From Luscinia megarhynchos (taxonomy: Eukaryota > Chordata > Aves > Passeriformes > Turdidae): a stretch of 64,000 nt of DNA. The notes beneath the pieces are model-generated. The model saw nothing but the letters and a program-made list of their open reading frames with translations. It was not told where the DNA came from and did no database searches. Each line of letters starts with the position of its first letter. The stretch's first letter is position 1. The stretch lies in assembly GCA_034336665.1 (NCBI GenBank), contig JAPFBE010000003.1, positions 37,422,360 to 37,486,359 of the forward strand, in the 5' to 3' direction. The translations under genes were made by a program, and so were the position numbers. This document shows, piece by piece, positions 1 to 12,660 of this stretch.

Positions 1-1403
1 TGTAAAATCTGGATTTTTCTTCCTTCATTAGCACTCTCAAGAAATTTTCATCCAGTCTCAGCAGGCCAAGTGCAGGAGTATGGGAGGATAATTTGTACTC
101 TGGTGCTGATTTATTCTTAGTCACTAAGAAGATGCTGGAATGAAGGTGCCAAATCAGCAAGCAAAATGGGCACCCCGATGGGTATGGGTTGAATGTAAGT
201 TTTGTAAGAGAACTGAGGACAAAGACTGCTTCTAAACATCTCCCTCCCTTCCAAAACTGGGACTACAGTTTGGATGCTGAATGACCTAACAAAAAAGAGA
301 TAGCAAATTCTGAAGAAACCACAGATGTTTGTGCCCCAAATTTGAATTCTGATTTATATGTTTATTTGGGCTGGCTGTTCTTTCTTTTCCCCAAAATTCT
401 CTGCCATTTGAAGTTGAGCAGTGTATATTTAATTTAAAATAAATATGGTATTAGGTATTGTATAATTAGAATCTATATAGGAATTTAAGAATACCCTGAA
501 ACAGCCTAAATTTCTTCTTCAGATTTACAAACAGATTACTTAAATGCGAAAAGATAAATAAAACATATCCAATATTAGAGGTGAATGCAAAATTTTCAGG
601 GTGCAGAATCTCAAGTCTGTTGAACGTGAGGGATGAAAGAAAGAAAGAACATCTAAAATTATTAAAGTCTACATTTTGATATTACAAAAATATTCTTAGT
701 CAATCTGTTCATATTTATATTCAGTGCTACCATGGTGGTAACATCACAGTGGTGAGTCAAAGTACAAAAAGAGAAGCTTTACTTTTTCAGAAGTGAGTAG
801 GAGAGCAGTTTTCATGCATCTGCAGAGATAGCAGTAAGACTTACTGGAGTTTGTGCAGAATAAATTTCTCAATCGCTGACGAATGACTGTCAGATGTAGG
901 GCAGCATGCAAAACAAGCAGATCACAAACCCAACCCCAGCACAGCTCAAGAACAGAATTCTTGAGAGTTCTGCAGTAAAAACATTATAAAATAAGAAAAT
1001 ACAGTATGTAATAAAGAAGATTTTGGAGTAAGTATGTGGGTTTACTACATATTATGCATAATTATTCATACTGATGAATTAGCTATGGTAAAAAATAAAG
1101 TACTGCTGTTTGCCACACAGTAGGATAGAAACTTTATGAATAGTCAATCATGTAAAACTTCTTAAAATTAATTACTTGTTTGAAAGGATATATTTTTCTC
1201 TGTGACCACGGATGCATCAGACCAAGAAAAGACCAAAATGTTTCCAAATTATTTGCTATTATATAATCTCAGTGAAAAGAATCTGTTGTTTCCTTGGTTA
1301 TATTTTTAAAAAATTAGGAATATTTTAAAAAATATAAGAATGCATACTGGATAAACTGCTTTCAGTTTTGGCAGAGAATCTTCATCTGCAGCTAAGAATA
1401 CTT

Positions 1404-1433
1404 CTATTTGTAGACACTATTTGTAGACACTAT
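1404..1433. repeat. 13-bp tandem duplication
   Basis: The 13-bp unit CTATTTGTAGACA occurs twice back to back (1404-1416 and 1417-1429), followed by the first four bases of a third copy. The two copies are identical, consistent with a recent slippage or local duplication. Confidence 0.85.
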
Positions 1434-4400
1434 CTTGTCTAGAGGTAAATGAAATTTAGGATGAACATTTATTTCCAGGTATTTACCAGCCTTTTTTGCT
1501 GCAGCAGTCAGCAAAGCCAAACACCATCAATTGAAAGCTGTGTAGTAGAAATTTTTATTTCCTTCTTTGTTATCAACTCCAAAGGAGTCAGAACTGTTTA
1601 TATTCAATGAAATTTCCTCTGTCTACTCCTCAGCTTGCAATCAAAAGTGTATAAAATATTTTCCGAGTGGTTTAAGTTGCTTTCTACTTTGTATGAAGAC
1701 AGCAATTTTAAAGTCCTTAGTGAAAGACAGATGTGCTGCCAATGACATAATACTAATTTCTATTTCTGTCACAGTATATTTAAAGTTTTTATGAAGGAAT
1801 TTGAAAGCTAGATAAAAAACTCCCATATTTTATACATGAAAAAGTTTCTGACATAATATAGTCACCTAAAGACTAGTAAGTCCTTCCTGAAAAAAAAAAT
1901 CTGGTTATTATTTTTTCAGTAGATACATGGTGTGAAGCAGCAAGACACAGAGACTTCAATTCTGCAGTGTATTAGCACATAAACATCTGACTCCAAACTG
2001 CAGTTTCAACAAGAAAATTTTCCTTAACTTGATTTAGCCGTTTGCTCTTGTCTTGATTTTAGTCATTCTAAATCATGATGTTCAGTCTTGCCTCAAACAC
2101 AGCAGTGGAAAGTTATCTAAAGAGATCTGGACAGATTGCCCAACTGCTGAATATTGATTCTGTTAAGCCTGAGCTCCCAATTAAAGTTCAATTTTTCATA
2201 CGGAGAGTTCTGTGAATGAAGAAAGATGTATTCAAATAAATTGAAACTGATAAGTGCTTCTTTAAGCAATAAATTTATTTATTTTTAATTATTGAACTCT
2301 CTGTTTGCAAGCTTTAGCAGTGTACATTTCAGGAAAAGTACATGCTATATGGCATTTCTTGGACAGATCATGTTTTATTTAATTGCGTTTCTCCATCCAA
2401 GTAATATTTTGACTCCAGTTTGACCTTATAAGAATTAGTGGTAAATTATTATACTGGGTAAAATCCAATAATCAATAGGAAAATCTTCCTCAGGCTTGAC
2501 TAGCTGCAATAAACATCTCCTGGCAATGATGGAAACTGATGTTTAAAAGCAAGATACATTAAGGTTTGGGGATTTTTTTCTCTGGTAAAAACTAAAACTA
2601 GACCATGAACTAAAGGAACTAGTCACATATACAGCATGCAAAATGCTGTATATAAAAAAACTGCAGCATACAGATGGCAAGAAGAAAGAAATAATTTCTT
2701 TTTAATGATAAATTATCATTTTTTCCATAGCAATTTAAAAACAAAATGTAAATGTTGGCTGTACAAATGAAAGCCTTCTTTGAAAGGGCATATCTTTGGG
2801 ATGACACCATGTTGAAATGCATCACTTTTTTGTAAGCTGATTCATTTGACTTCTATGATTTTATTAACTGATTATTTATGCCTTTGTGCAATTCTCTTCT
2901 AAAGAGGTTTGGTGCTAATTTGTTTCTTGTAGCATTACTGTTTAATTAGGCAATCAACTTATGTGTCTACCTGCTGGTGGAAAAAAAAAGGAAGTGACAA
3001 CCTTACACAATGTGTTAATTTAAAACTTCAAAATATCAACTTGAACTAAAAACCCCAAATGGGCTTAGAATACAGCTGAGGATTGTTAACAATGAGATTT
3101 TTATGTTAGTTCAACTCCATTGCTGGGGTATAACTCGTGTTTTCTTGCATAGAATATAACAGAAATTTTTCAAATAAAGCATTATTTAACTTGGTAATCC
3201 TTCTGGGACTTGTAAAATCCCTGAAAATCTCATGTTTAAGTTTGACCAGATTTTTCCTCCTTTACTCAAGTCAAGTAATGTCTTTTATCCTTTAAATTTC
3301 TTACTGTAATCCCCTGAGATCACTTGCAGGATAAAGTGATGCCTATTCTCCCAAGAATGTGAGAGTTCTCAACATAATGTCCTTTGGAAAATCAGCAAAT
3401 TTCTTCAAAAGGGAAGAGCTTAAACATTTCTGCAGCATACCACCAATTTAGGGATTTCTGGAACAGCATATGGAGTCAATTCCCAAGTTGTGGACCTCTT
3501 TTAAAAAGAAAAGAGTCCTGGTAACCATTTTTTTTCTATATTGAGAAACCTCCAAAAACATCAGCGAGAGCAATTGTCTTCAAAACCTCAAAATGCAGTC
3601 CAGAGTAGCTCATTTTGGTTACACAGTGTGGAAGAAAACTGAACGTTTCCAAGCCTTTTGTCTCAAATTTTTTTATGCCTCTCTCCACCTGCAAAGTATG
3701 TGGAATCATAATTATAAAGAGTCCAAAGGCTCTTGAAAATTTATAAGCAATGAAAAGGCACCCAAACCCTCTTTTATATGATTGCTTAAAAAATATAAAA
3801 TACCTATATGTAATAACTTGCTGTAAAAATAAAAAATTTTTTGATAACTACTTTTTACCTGCTTTTTCAAGTGTTATTTTCAAGCTTTGCATCATGAACA
3901 TGAAGACTACTTATTTAGTATATTTTTTAATAAAAATTTCACATTGTAATTTACTATTCCAGTTTCAAAGCTTGAACGGAAAAAGCTCCAAAGTATTGAA
4001 AAAAAAATTTATAAAGTAAGGAGTGACTGTGCTACTTTTTTACTAGTGTGCTATGGCATTTCTGGCTTCAGAAACTGCCACTGTTTGTGGCAGTAGAGGA
4101 GTAAAGAGCTTTCTCTGTTCTTGCATTTAACTTATTTTTTCAGTTAAGGTTTAAAAATAAACTGTTCATACAATTAATCATCCCGCTGAAATGGGATCTT
4201 TCATTCTTCTTTTGTTTGCTTCAGTAATCTTGGTCAGCTTTGCAAAGCTTAAATCGTCCCACAATATGTTTCAGTTATTGGCCTAATTAACATACAGCTT
4301 TACATGATTGAGTGATCAGTGCAAATTAGATACCAACAGGGGCCATTGACCTAGTGTGCAGACATTCCCCAAACTAGATCCTCAAAATTTTTAATGACTT

Positions 4401-5215
4401 CAGAGTGTGGAGTTAGCACCATATAGCAATGTGTGGCTGAGCCCTGGGGTTAAAAATAGTTCTCCTGCAGTTAAGAAAAGTAGAGAGGACTTGAGTGTGC
4501 CCAGAACACTTCACAGTGTCTCTCTTCTATCCATGAATGGAACAGCAGAAGGAAAATGAAAAATTACCTCTGTCATTACTGTTATACCATTGCAAAAGTT
4601 AAAATGATATTTTGAAGTGAACCTTCTCTATCTTTGGGAATGCCCAGCCTCTTTATGATACTCGTCTTACTGGAAAGGAGAGAGGGAAGGTTACATTAAA
4701 TTTGCATATTTGTAACAAATGAAAAAGTGTTTATACTTCTGATGGAAAAAATAAATCTCTGAGCATCTGTAATTGTTTGGTGGACTATTACCTTAAAACT
4801 GTTCACAACTCATCAGGGGGTAGAGGCAAGGGTATTTGCAAATCCAAAGCCAAGTGGGTCTCTTGGCTTTGCTTAACTCCTTTCTAGGACTAATTTTGAG
4901 AAATAAAAGGCCTAAAACTATTGGATTATGATCAGAAGCATTTCTGTTGCTAAAATTTGGTGAGGAGGGATATGAATACACTCTTTAAAATGCATGCAAG
5001 AATGCCAGTTTGGTTTTTGTGTGTGACATCTGCCTGTGATGGTCTATTTTAAGAATAGCAAGTCTGTGTGCTGTGTAAAAGTGTGGTTTGCCTTGCTAGA
5101 AACTTTACAGTTTAAGCAGTTGTTTGAGCTGCTTACCTTACAACCTTACAACAGTTGTGCAGATCTTTCTTCCCTGACTTCCCAGTTTACTCCATTATAA
5201 GCTGGATCTGTCACC

Positions 5216-5244
5216 CACAGTGGCACAGTGGCACAGTGGCACAG
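5216..5244. repeat. 8-bp tandem repeat, unit CACAGTGG
   Basis: Three exact copies of CACAGTGG lie head to tail from 5216, followed by a partial fourth copy (CACAG). This is a short minisatellite-like tract likely to vary in length between individuals. Confidence 0.85.
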
Positions 5245-7447
5245 GCACAATCCACCAAGCCACTCTTACCCAGCAAATACCTGGACCACTAAGTTTTTGC
5301 TGGTGTCTGAAAGCATGAACTACGTCAGGGTTGGATTTTTTTCCTGATATTAGATGACAGATTGAATCAAGTCCCATTTGTTAAAAGGTTTTCTTGGCAT
5401 CTGAAGCTAAAACATTCTGTGACACTTCAGAGTGAATAAGTGTGCACTTGAAAACACAGACATAGGGTTGTCTGTCATTTTTTGCCCCTGTGTACAGCTT
5501 CACAAAGTGAAACAAAGGGAGATTTATTGAAAGAGGCTTCTCATGACTTCCATTTTTTTATTTATTCATTTGTTCATCCGTTAATTCACATATTTTGAAA
5601 AGACTCTATTCATTTCATTTGTGCATAGCAGATAAAATTAATTACTGCACTGCAGATAATAGCACATAAAGGTCATCCTCAGAATTGTGTTTCACTTTGG
5701 TGTCTTTATCATGCTTTGAAGATAATGGTTTGATGTTGTTTGTACACTGTGGAGTGCACTTCTATCCCTTGGGAAGCATACTGAGAAAACAAATAATAGT
5801 AACAGGATGGTAGAGCGTAGCTGTTGTGCAGTGTTTGTCCCTGCTTTAAAAGTCTCAGATGCTTAAAGCAGTGCCTGATGACAGTGCAGAGTTCCTCAGT
5901 CCGTAAACATGAAGGTATCGATCCGAAGACACTGAAATTGATGCATCTGTGTGTGAGGAAAAGGGATGTGCTGTTCTGGCAGCTATTAAATTATTCACAA
6001 TGATTTGTTGCTGTGGTGCATTTCTGCAACATTCTTCCTGTGCATCCTTTTCTCACCCAGTACCGGATTAGTCAGTTTTCAATGGGTCTGGAATCACAGA
6101 AAGGTGTTTTGTTTATCAAATGTTTTTCCCCACACACAGTGCAGGGGTATAAATGAGGTTGCTTGGGAGAAAAGTGTTAGATTTCATCAGTATTCACGCA
6201 GATTTTTTATCTGTGGACAAGTGCAGTGGGTTTGCTAATGGTCACAGAGCATATGGTTCAGCTTCCCCACTCCGAGCTGGGCGACAAACGAGGCGCATCG
6301 ACAATGAAGATGCAGACAGCAAGCAGCATGTGTTCAGGGCCTGCTTTGGGAGAGATTTCATTTTTTCTTTTCGTATCTGTGAGCAGGGCCAGGTTTAATT
6401 GCCACGTGACAGAGTTAGCTGGGCCTCACTGGTATTTTTGTCGCACGTGTGGGTCGTGTGCTGGAGGTGGTCTGACATGGCAAGGCTCCTGGGCCAGGGG
6501 AGGTGCACGCATGTGCCTGTGCTCATGCAATCCCAGCCCTGGCTGGGGTGTGGCTCTGCTGCTTCTTCCCTGTTGGCTGCAAAGCAGCTGGGAAGCCATG
6601 AGCTGCCAGGATTGTGGCAGGGAAGGGAGAAGATGAGGAACGAGGAGTGATATGAGGAACTCGGGGCTTGGAGCTGGATAAGAGCTTAAGCTCCCTTTTT
6701 CTTCTTGAAAACTAGCCCCTGATGTTTGCTAGAGGTATGCTGCTGCTAAGAGGTGATTGTATGGCTTAGAAATTTTTTGGGTGCTTGTGAAGAAGATGAG
6801 ACAGAAGGTGGTCTCAACACAGCTTATCTTCTCATAAGCAATCTGTAGAGTTCAAGTAATTTCTGACCTGTGAAATAGCAACAAATCTTAAAGACCCTCT
6901 TTTTCAAATAAATGAAGAGTATATATTTTAAGTCCTCTGGGGGGCTTGGTATTTTGTTAGGAATGGTAATGATGTTCGAAAACTTCTCCTTGTAGATATT
7001 GCCCAATTCAGAACATTTAATGCTGTCCAAAAATCTAAGTAATTTGTCTAATATCTTATTGAAACTGTGTTGATTCTCATGCAGTTTTCACTAGAAAGAT
7101 GCCTGCTTACTTTTCCATTAATTAACAATTAATGTTCAAAGTATGGTTTAGAGAAACCATACTGGAGTTCTAACAGTGGTTGTGACCACAACATATTGGT
7201 GGAGTACTGTGAAAAGCATCTGTTTATAGCCATGCAGTTGTGGGGAGTGTGACAATCTATTTCCCCAAGGTTACAGTCATTCCTCAGAAAAAGTGGGATA
7301 ACTCTCAGTACGTACTATCAACCCAGTACTCAATGTGGCTTGCAAAGAAACTCCCTGTATAGAAATTTAAAGAGAAAACACCATCTAGTGTTAACTTGAG
7401 CTGTTGTGGGTGATGGGATAGGCTCTTTCTAGGAATAAATAAGCTCT

Positions 7448-8034
7448 TATTGTGGTTTAAGCCCCGCTGACAACTAAGCACCATCAGCCACCCACTCAAC
7501 CTCCCTCTTTCCACCATCTTGCCCTGATGGACAGGGGAGGAGAATCAAAAGTAAGGCTTGAGAGTAAGGTAAGAATAGTTTAATAATTGAAAATAAAGTA
7601 AAATATAATAATAGTAAATAATTGTAATAGTGGTAATAAAAAGGGAAAGGGAAAAAATCCAGACATGTGATGCACAGTACTATTGCTCATGAACTTCTGG
7701 CTGATGCAGGCCCTGTTTCTGAACCCAGATTGGTCTCCTTTCCACATAACTCTAACAGTTTATATAATGGGCATGGTGTTCTGTGGTGTGGAGTATCCCT
7801 TTGGCCAGCTCAGGTCACCTGTCCTAGCTATGCTCCCTCCTACTGAGGTTTGTTTTTTTTATGGACTTCCTCAATGGCAGAACAGAAGGGCCAAAAAAAA
7901 ATAAATCCTTGATTTACTATGAACTTGACTTACAAAAACCCAAAACATCACAGTGTTATCAATGCCATTCTCATTCTGTATCCAAAACACAGCACTGAGA
8001 AGAAATTAACTCTATCCCAGCTGAAACCAGAACA
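7448..8034 (-). mobile_element. Solo LTR of an avian ERVL-type retrovirus
   Basis: Read on the minus strand, it begins TGTTCTGGTTTCAGCTGGGA and ends near ...TTAAACCACAATA, the shape of a long avian ERVL-type LTR of about 590 bp. Minus-strand TATATAA at about 7761-7767 sits where the LTR TATA box belongs. The AT-rich tract at 7560-7640 corresponds to the R/U5 side. The two flanking pentamers, gctct on the left and gccat on the right, may be a decayed 5-bp target duplication, but only three of five bases agree. No retroviral gene lies beside it, so it is most simply a solo LTR left by recombination between two LTRs. Two related copies occur at 19.1 and 46.9 kb in the same orientation. The family is recognised from memory of bird repeats, not from a search. 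Confidence 0.8.
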
Positions 8035-9668
8035 GCCATTAAAAAAAGAGATATCCCACTTTGCATTATGAACAAGTGTTGTGCAGGTCAGAGGTGTTAA
8101 ATTTGAAGCATTTAGAGCACATCTGGGTCATCTGCAACCACGGAAAGGATGCAGTATATCCAAAGTACTTGTAATAGGCTACAAAATAGTTTGAATTACC
8201 TCTGATGCCTTTGATAATTACAATGTGATCCTTGGCTGTTGATAGAAGTATTTCAAAGGAGACGTAGTACTGAGTCTCGAGGACGTTGTTAGTGCTGATG
8301 AGATTGCTCATAATCAGTAAGTGGTTCATCATGCTCTTAAAAGCCAGTTGGGAAAGCCAGTAATACAGAAAAAAAGCCTCAAAGGAATGGTGTCACTGTG
8401 TGTCACATTACTCATATCATTAGATGGATTCTCGTAATAGCTTTTTGTCTGGAAATAATTCTTCATGACAAGCAATATTTGTATCATTAAATGTTTGTGC
8501 CATGTAATAGGCTTGAAGACTGTAAGAGAAAAATTGGTGAGATATTTTGAAGCTCAGATTCATACTCTAATTTTTTTCAGTGAAAGGACAGTAAGATAAA
8601 CATGCAATTAGAAAAAATGAGAAAAAAATTCCAAGAGTAAATGACTTTTTTTTTTTCCTCCTCAATTTCCTACATTTATTTAGAACAGGTTCGGTGTGTT
8701 TTGACAGTGGTTGCCCTGCCAAGAGATTACTGCTGTCCAAAAGGGAAAAGCATTTCTGCTGTAAGTGCCCCTTCAATTTTGGGAAGTAGCTTTTTACACA
8801 CTGCTTACTAAACCTAAAGGTAATAAAAGCCACTGTGTAATTCTGACATCCTTTCAACGATTTTTAAAAGGTCCAGCTGTTCTGAAGCAATGAAACTTAG
8901 CTGTTCAGGTTGATATGTTCAAGTTTATTCTGGTTGTTAGGTCTTTTTCCTGTAAAAAATTGTACAGAATGGTTCTTCGGGGCTTGTTTATGCTCAGTAG
9001 CTGCTCAGGGACTGGAGAATCTGTAGGGTGTTTTCTTCTTCACCAACTGACCCTATCCATTTCTTAAATGAAACTGTCAAATCAACAGCAATGCAAAAGA
9101 AGGGTTCATTTTAAATTCAGAATAACTTAAAAATAATCAGTGATCAGCTGGTCGTTCTGTTTGTTGCTACGTCACAGGCTGCACCCCAAAAAGAGGTGTT
9201 TGTGTGTGAAGGTCCAGCACTGGCTGAAATGAAAGCTGGACACTTATCTACCTGTGAGGATCTGAGCCTTGTCGAGGAGGGGATGAAAAGCATAAACCCC
9301 TTAAAAGCAGTGTTTCTCAGATACTGTGCATCTCTTGAAGGTGTGCCAGAGACTGTTAACTCATTTAGCGAGATTATTTGATCTGTTTTCTTTCTTACGA
9401 CAATAGATAAAGGTGCACTTCCTCCTGCAAATCTGCACAGCAGAGCTCATTTGGGCAAAATTTCATTGTTCCATACCCAATAATTCTCAAGTCTAAAGAG
9501 AGACAGTAGGAACACAGTAGGTTCAGACCTATTCTACAAGGCAGGAAGCTGAACTGCTTCCAGAGAGCTTGCTTTGTCTCCTGGCAGACTCCCCGAGACA
9601 GGATATTATGGGAAGACACCTCTGTCCCTCCTCCACCGCCCATCTCCAGCCCTTTATGTAAGAGATTC
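8035..9668. other. Unique non-coding stretch
   Basis: No gene or recognisable repeat is seen. The open frames are short, and poly-T or A-rich tracts (for example near 8.65 kb) explain several of them. Confidence 0.5.
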
Positions 9669-9979
9669 TGTAGTTGGATGCTGCTGGGAACCAAGGGAAA
9701 AGCAGCTTTGAAGGCTTGGGTTTCTCAGGCTGCACATGGATAAGAAATTATAACAATGATTATGCACCTGCAGAGCCACGTGAGTGTCTCGTGATGTTTT
9801 GCAGAAAGCATGTTTTCAAAGAGGTGTTGCCCTCTTGGACCAATGAGTCTTTTCTATTCGGTTTTGCATGTACTACCCTATATAAGTGTAGTGTTTCTTT
9901 GAGTAAAGCTCTCTCTTTTGCTTCTCCATTACACACAGAACTATGTTGCGTTATCCTTTCTGCCGCTCCTGTAGCCACA
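9669..9979 (+). mobile_element. Probable solo LTR (endogenous retrovirus), plus strand
   Basis: The block carries core-promoter-like elements in LTR order: a CCAAT box in GGACCAATGAG near 9838, a TATA-like CTATATAAG near 9878, an AGTAAAG polyadenylation-like signal near 9902, and a pyrimidine-rich stretch after it. It opens near TGTAGTTGG and closes near GTAGCCACA, giving TG...CA ends and about 310 bp. The upstream part (AAATTATAACAATGATTATGCACC, described here only by position 9745-9768, then CCACGTGAG) resembles avian ERV U3 sequence as I remember it. Edges are uncertain and no target duplication was found. A 228-codon open frame runs through the block into flanking DNA and is not believed to be a gene. 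Confidence 0.5.
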
Positions 9980-12586
9980 AGTGCAAAGAGATGCTGCATT
10001 CTTTGGTTTTTGCAGCAAAGAGGTGGCTCTGTGGAGCCCCTGGGTGCTGGGGCCCGACATTCACAGCTGTGTTCCCCAGCAGGGAACATCAGGGCACTCA
10101 TACAACTGCTCCAAAGCAAGGGGCCTGGGGCTTCCATGGATAGCCTGTGGCTCTTCATCTGTCCAAGATGCTCTTCTTTAAAACATCACCACACAGGTGG
10201 TCCCACGAGGGCCAGTGGGCAGCACCTGCTCATCCCTCCAGCCCTTCCAGGGGACTGGAATTGGGTTTCCTTGTGGCAAACCCCAAATGAAATACTGGGC
10301 TGTGCTTTCCCCAGGGCAAGCACAGGCACCACAAGCTTTTCATGTGCTTCCTGCTGAACCAGGCAGTAGGCTGCTCATCACCTTGCTTGATCCACTCATT
10401 GCAAAAGTAGACTGAAGGTAACCAGCTGGGTCAAGGCTGGCAGGATTTTCTTTGCATCAGCACAAGACAGGCAGCTGTGGTAGTAAGGGAAATTGTGTGA
10501 AGCATATCTAATCTCTCCTAGTCACACGTATCTGCTGATTCCTTAGAAAGGCATCTGGCTTTTAGATACCAAATCACATTATCCAGCATTCTGGGCAATA
10601 TATCTCATACTGCTCTGAGCTGTGCTCTGCCACCAGAGCGCAAGAAGTGCTGAAATCCAGGTGCTGAAGCAGTCAGCCCATTCTTGAGGTGATCACAAAT
10701 AGAAACAAGGGTCTTTATGTTATTTCTAGCCACCCATAATTTGAGTCAGAACTCAAATAGCAGTATCACTTTGCATCTTCAGTACTATCTTTTCCTTGTT
10801 TCTGAATGTGACAGTTGTTTCCACTCATATGGAGGAAAGCTGTACATCTGAACCCCAACGTGCATGGTGAGAGCAGAGGACTCATAAATTCCTAATTTCC
10901 TATAGGGCTCATAAGGCTGATGATAAGCCTTTCTCCAAACTCATGAGACAATATCACCTAATCTAGCACAACAGCTTTTGTCACTGCCATGGCATTAACT
11001 AACTCCAAGCTTTATCTTCAGTTTTTACCTTGGAAGACTCACATCTCAGTGAGGTCTTGGATGTGCCAGTTTTCTTCCTAAAAGCTTCTATCTCCACTAG
11101 ATGAGGCAATGTTGAATATTTTAGACCCTGTGAGGCTTTTGTGGGTTTGCAGCTAGATTGGTCCAAAAAAACTGATGAATTTGTGCTGATAGTTTGGTTT
11201 AAGAATTTATTCTGCTTACTCTGGTGACATCGCTGTAGCTGTGCTACCACAGATCAGTTGTTACAAGTGAAGCCTTACCTACAAGAATGCTCTAAAATGG
11301 CTACAATTTCTGGACCAGAAAAATTTTGTAGTTAGATTTGGACCTCTCCTGATAGCTGAGATCTGCAGACAACCACTCTCTTTTGGAGCAGAGCTCAGTG
11401 CTCAACCTTAGGAGGCACATTTGGATCCACTGCCCAGATTTGGTCAGTTAGGAATCTCTTTTTAATTACCCCTCTTTTTGTCAAAACTTTGGAGGTATGG
11501 GAAGTTCTGTGGTAAGCACTCTGGAAAAGGAACAGAAGATCATTGAAGAAAAAGATGAGAGTTTCTTAGCAGTACCTGGAATTTGATAGGAAACACCCTC
11601 CCTTCATCACTACCTGTATCCTTGGTTTCTTGTTAGTCTCCCGTCTTTGCAAATAGCAAGATTATAAAAAGCTGAAATTACTTCCTGGCTAATATGGATT
11701 TTTAGACTCATGACTGAATTTATGTTACAGTGAGTTTTCAGATGTTCCCATTAGCAGAACTCTTCTGTTAACCTGCAGGCATTCACCCAGAAGGGATGCC
11801 AGTTGTCCTCCTGCTTGATGCTGCAATCTGCAGTTGCAGTGAGTTGCTGGATGCCTGGCAATGCCACGCAACAGTTTCTGCCTTTTTACACCATGGAACA
11901 GATACTGATCACCAGATTTCCTTCCAAATACTGTCATGCTCAAACTCCCTCTCTTTAACCTTGAAAACTCAGGATCACACAGACCAGTACATTCTACTGC
12001 ATAACTCATAAAGAAATCTAAGAAATGTACTAACGTTTTCTTCACTCTCTTTTACTGGGGTACTTCACAAGAAAACTTCGCTTTCAAACCTTCTCGTGAG
12101 CTTGGTGGCAAAATAATATCAAACTGGACACATAGTTGGGACAATTTTGAAGAGAACTCTATTTAAATTTAGTGATGGAAGGTGTCTAAACTTAATGAGC
12201 ATTTGTAATGGACTTCACATTTTGTGCAATTGAAGTGCTTAGTGATTATTAGATAGCTGTTAGGCAGAGAAGTAAGGCTTAATGTAGATTTCAATGTGTT
12301 TGGTTTGACAGGGGCCATGCAATTTTTGTGTAACACAGTAACATTTATAAGCTGATTCAAGCACTTCATGCAGGCTTGCTGTCCAAGTTTTCTTATTACA
12401 ATTATGCATAATAACAATACAGTTATATGAAAATGACAGTGCTTGGGTAATCACAGTACTGGGAGCATTTGTCCTTTATTTTGAAGAGCAAAGAAATGGG
12501 AAAGTGCAGTATGTGGGGAAAGGAAATTAATATTTGCCCTTGCAGAACACTCTCCTTCCACTGGATTTGCATACAACTCATCATAC

Positions 12587-12660
12587 CTTTTCTGCATCTC
12601 GGTTATGCTTCTGTCCAATTCAGCAGGAGAAATATTTTTGCTTGACATTGGGGAACAGGT
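12587..12660 (-). other. Candidate coding exon (unproven)
   Basis: On the minus strand a TTTTTCTAAGTTCAG acceptor-like sequence ends at 12661, followed by a segment that opens an ATG frame at 12648. That frame begins MSSKNISPAELDRSITEMQK and continues with a charged, helix-like composition through about 33 residues, unlike the F/L/I/S-rich open frames around it. A good donor-like AAAAG|GTATGA lies at 12586, although the coding-like character continues past it to about 12545. I do not recognise the protein. It may be a first or internal exon, a decayed exon, or chance. The plus strand of the same interval also carries acceptor- and donor-like signals (TTGCCCTTGCAG ending at 12545 and AACAG|GTCTGA after 12658), but its translation looks non-coding. 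Confidence 0.2.

Larger units (their letters stand above)
1..7447. other. Unique AT-rich non-coding stretch
   Basis: No convincing gene or young transposon is visible. All open reading frames are short and have the composition of translated AT-rich DNA. Small items inside are a 13-bp tandem duplication near 1.4 kb, a homeodomain-site-rich block near 4.2 kb, an 8-bp tandem repeat near 5.2 kb, and a slightly GC-richer patch at about 6.2-6.7 kb with two CACGTG E-boxes. Old, highly diverged repeats could be present without being recognisable by eye. Confidence 0.6.

Noticed and set aside
9674..10357. Plus-strand open frame of about 227 codons, the longest in the window
   Set aside because: It begins inside an LTR-like block, has a Cys/Ser/Leu-rich chance composition, shows no domain, and overlaps other frames on both strands equally well.
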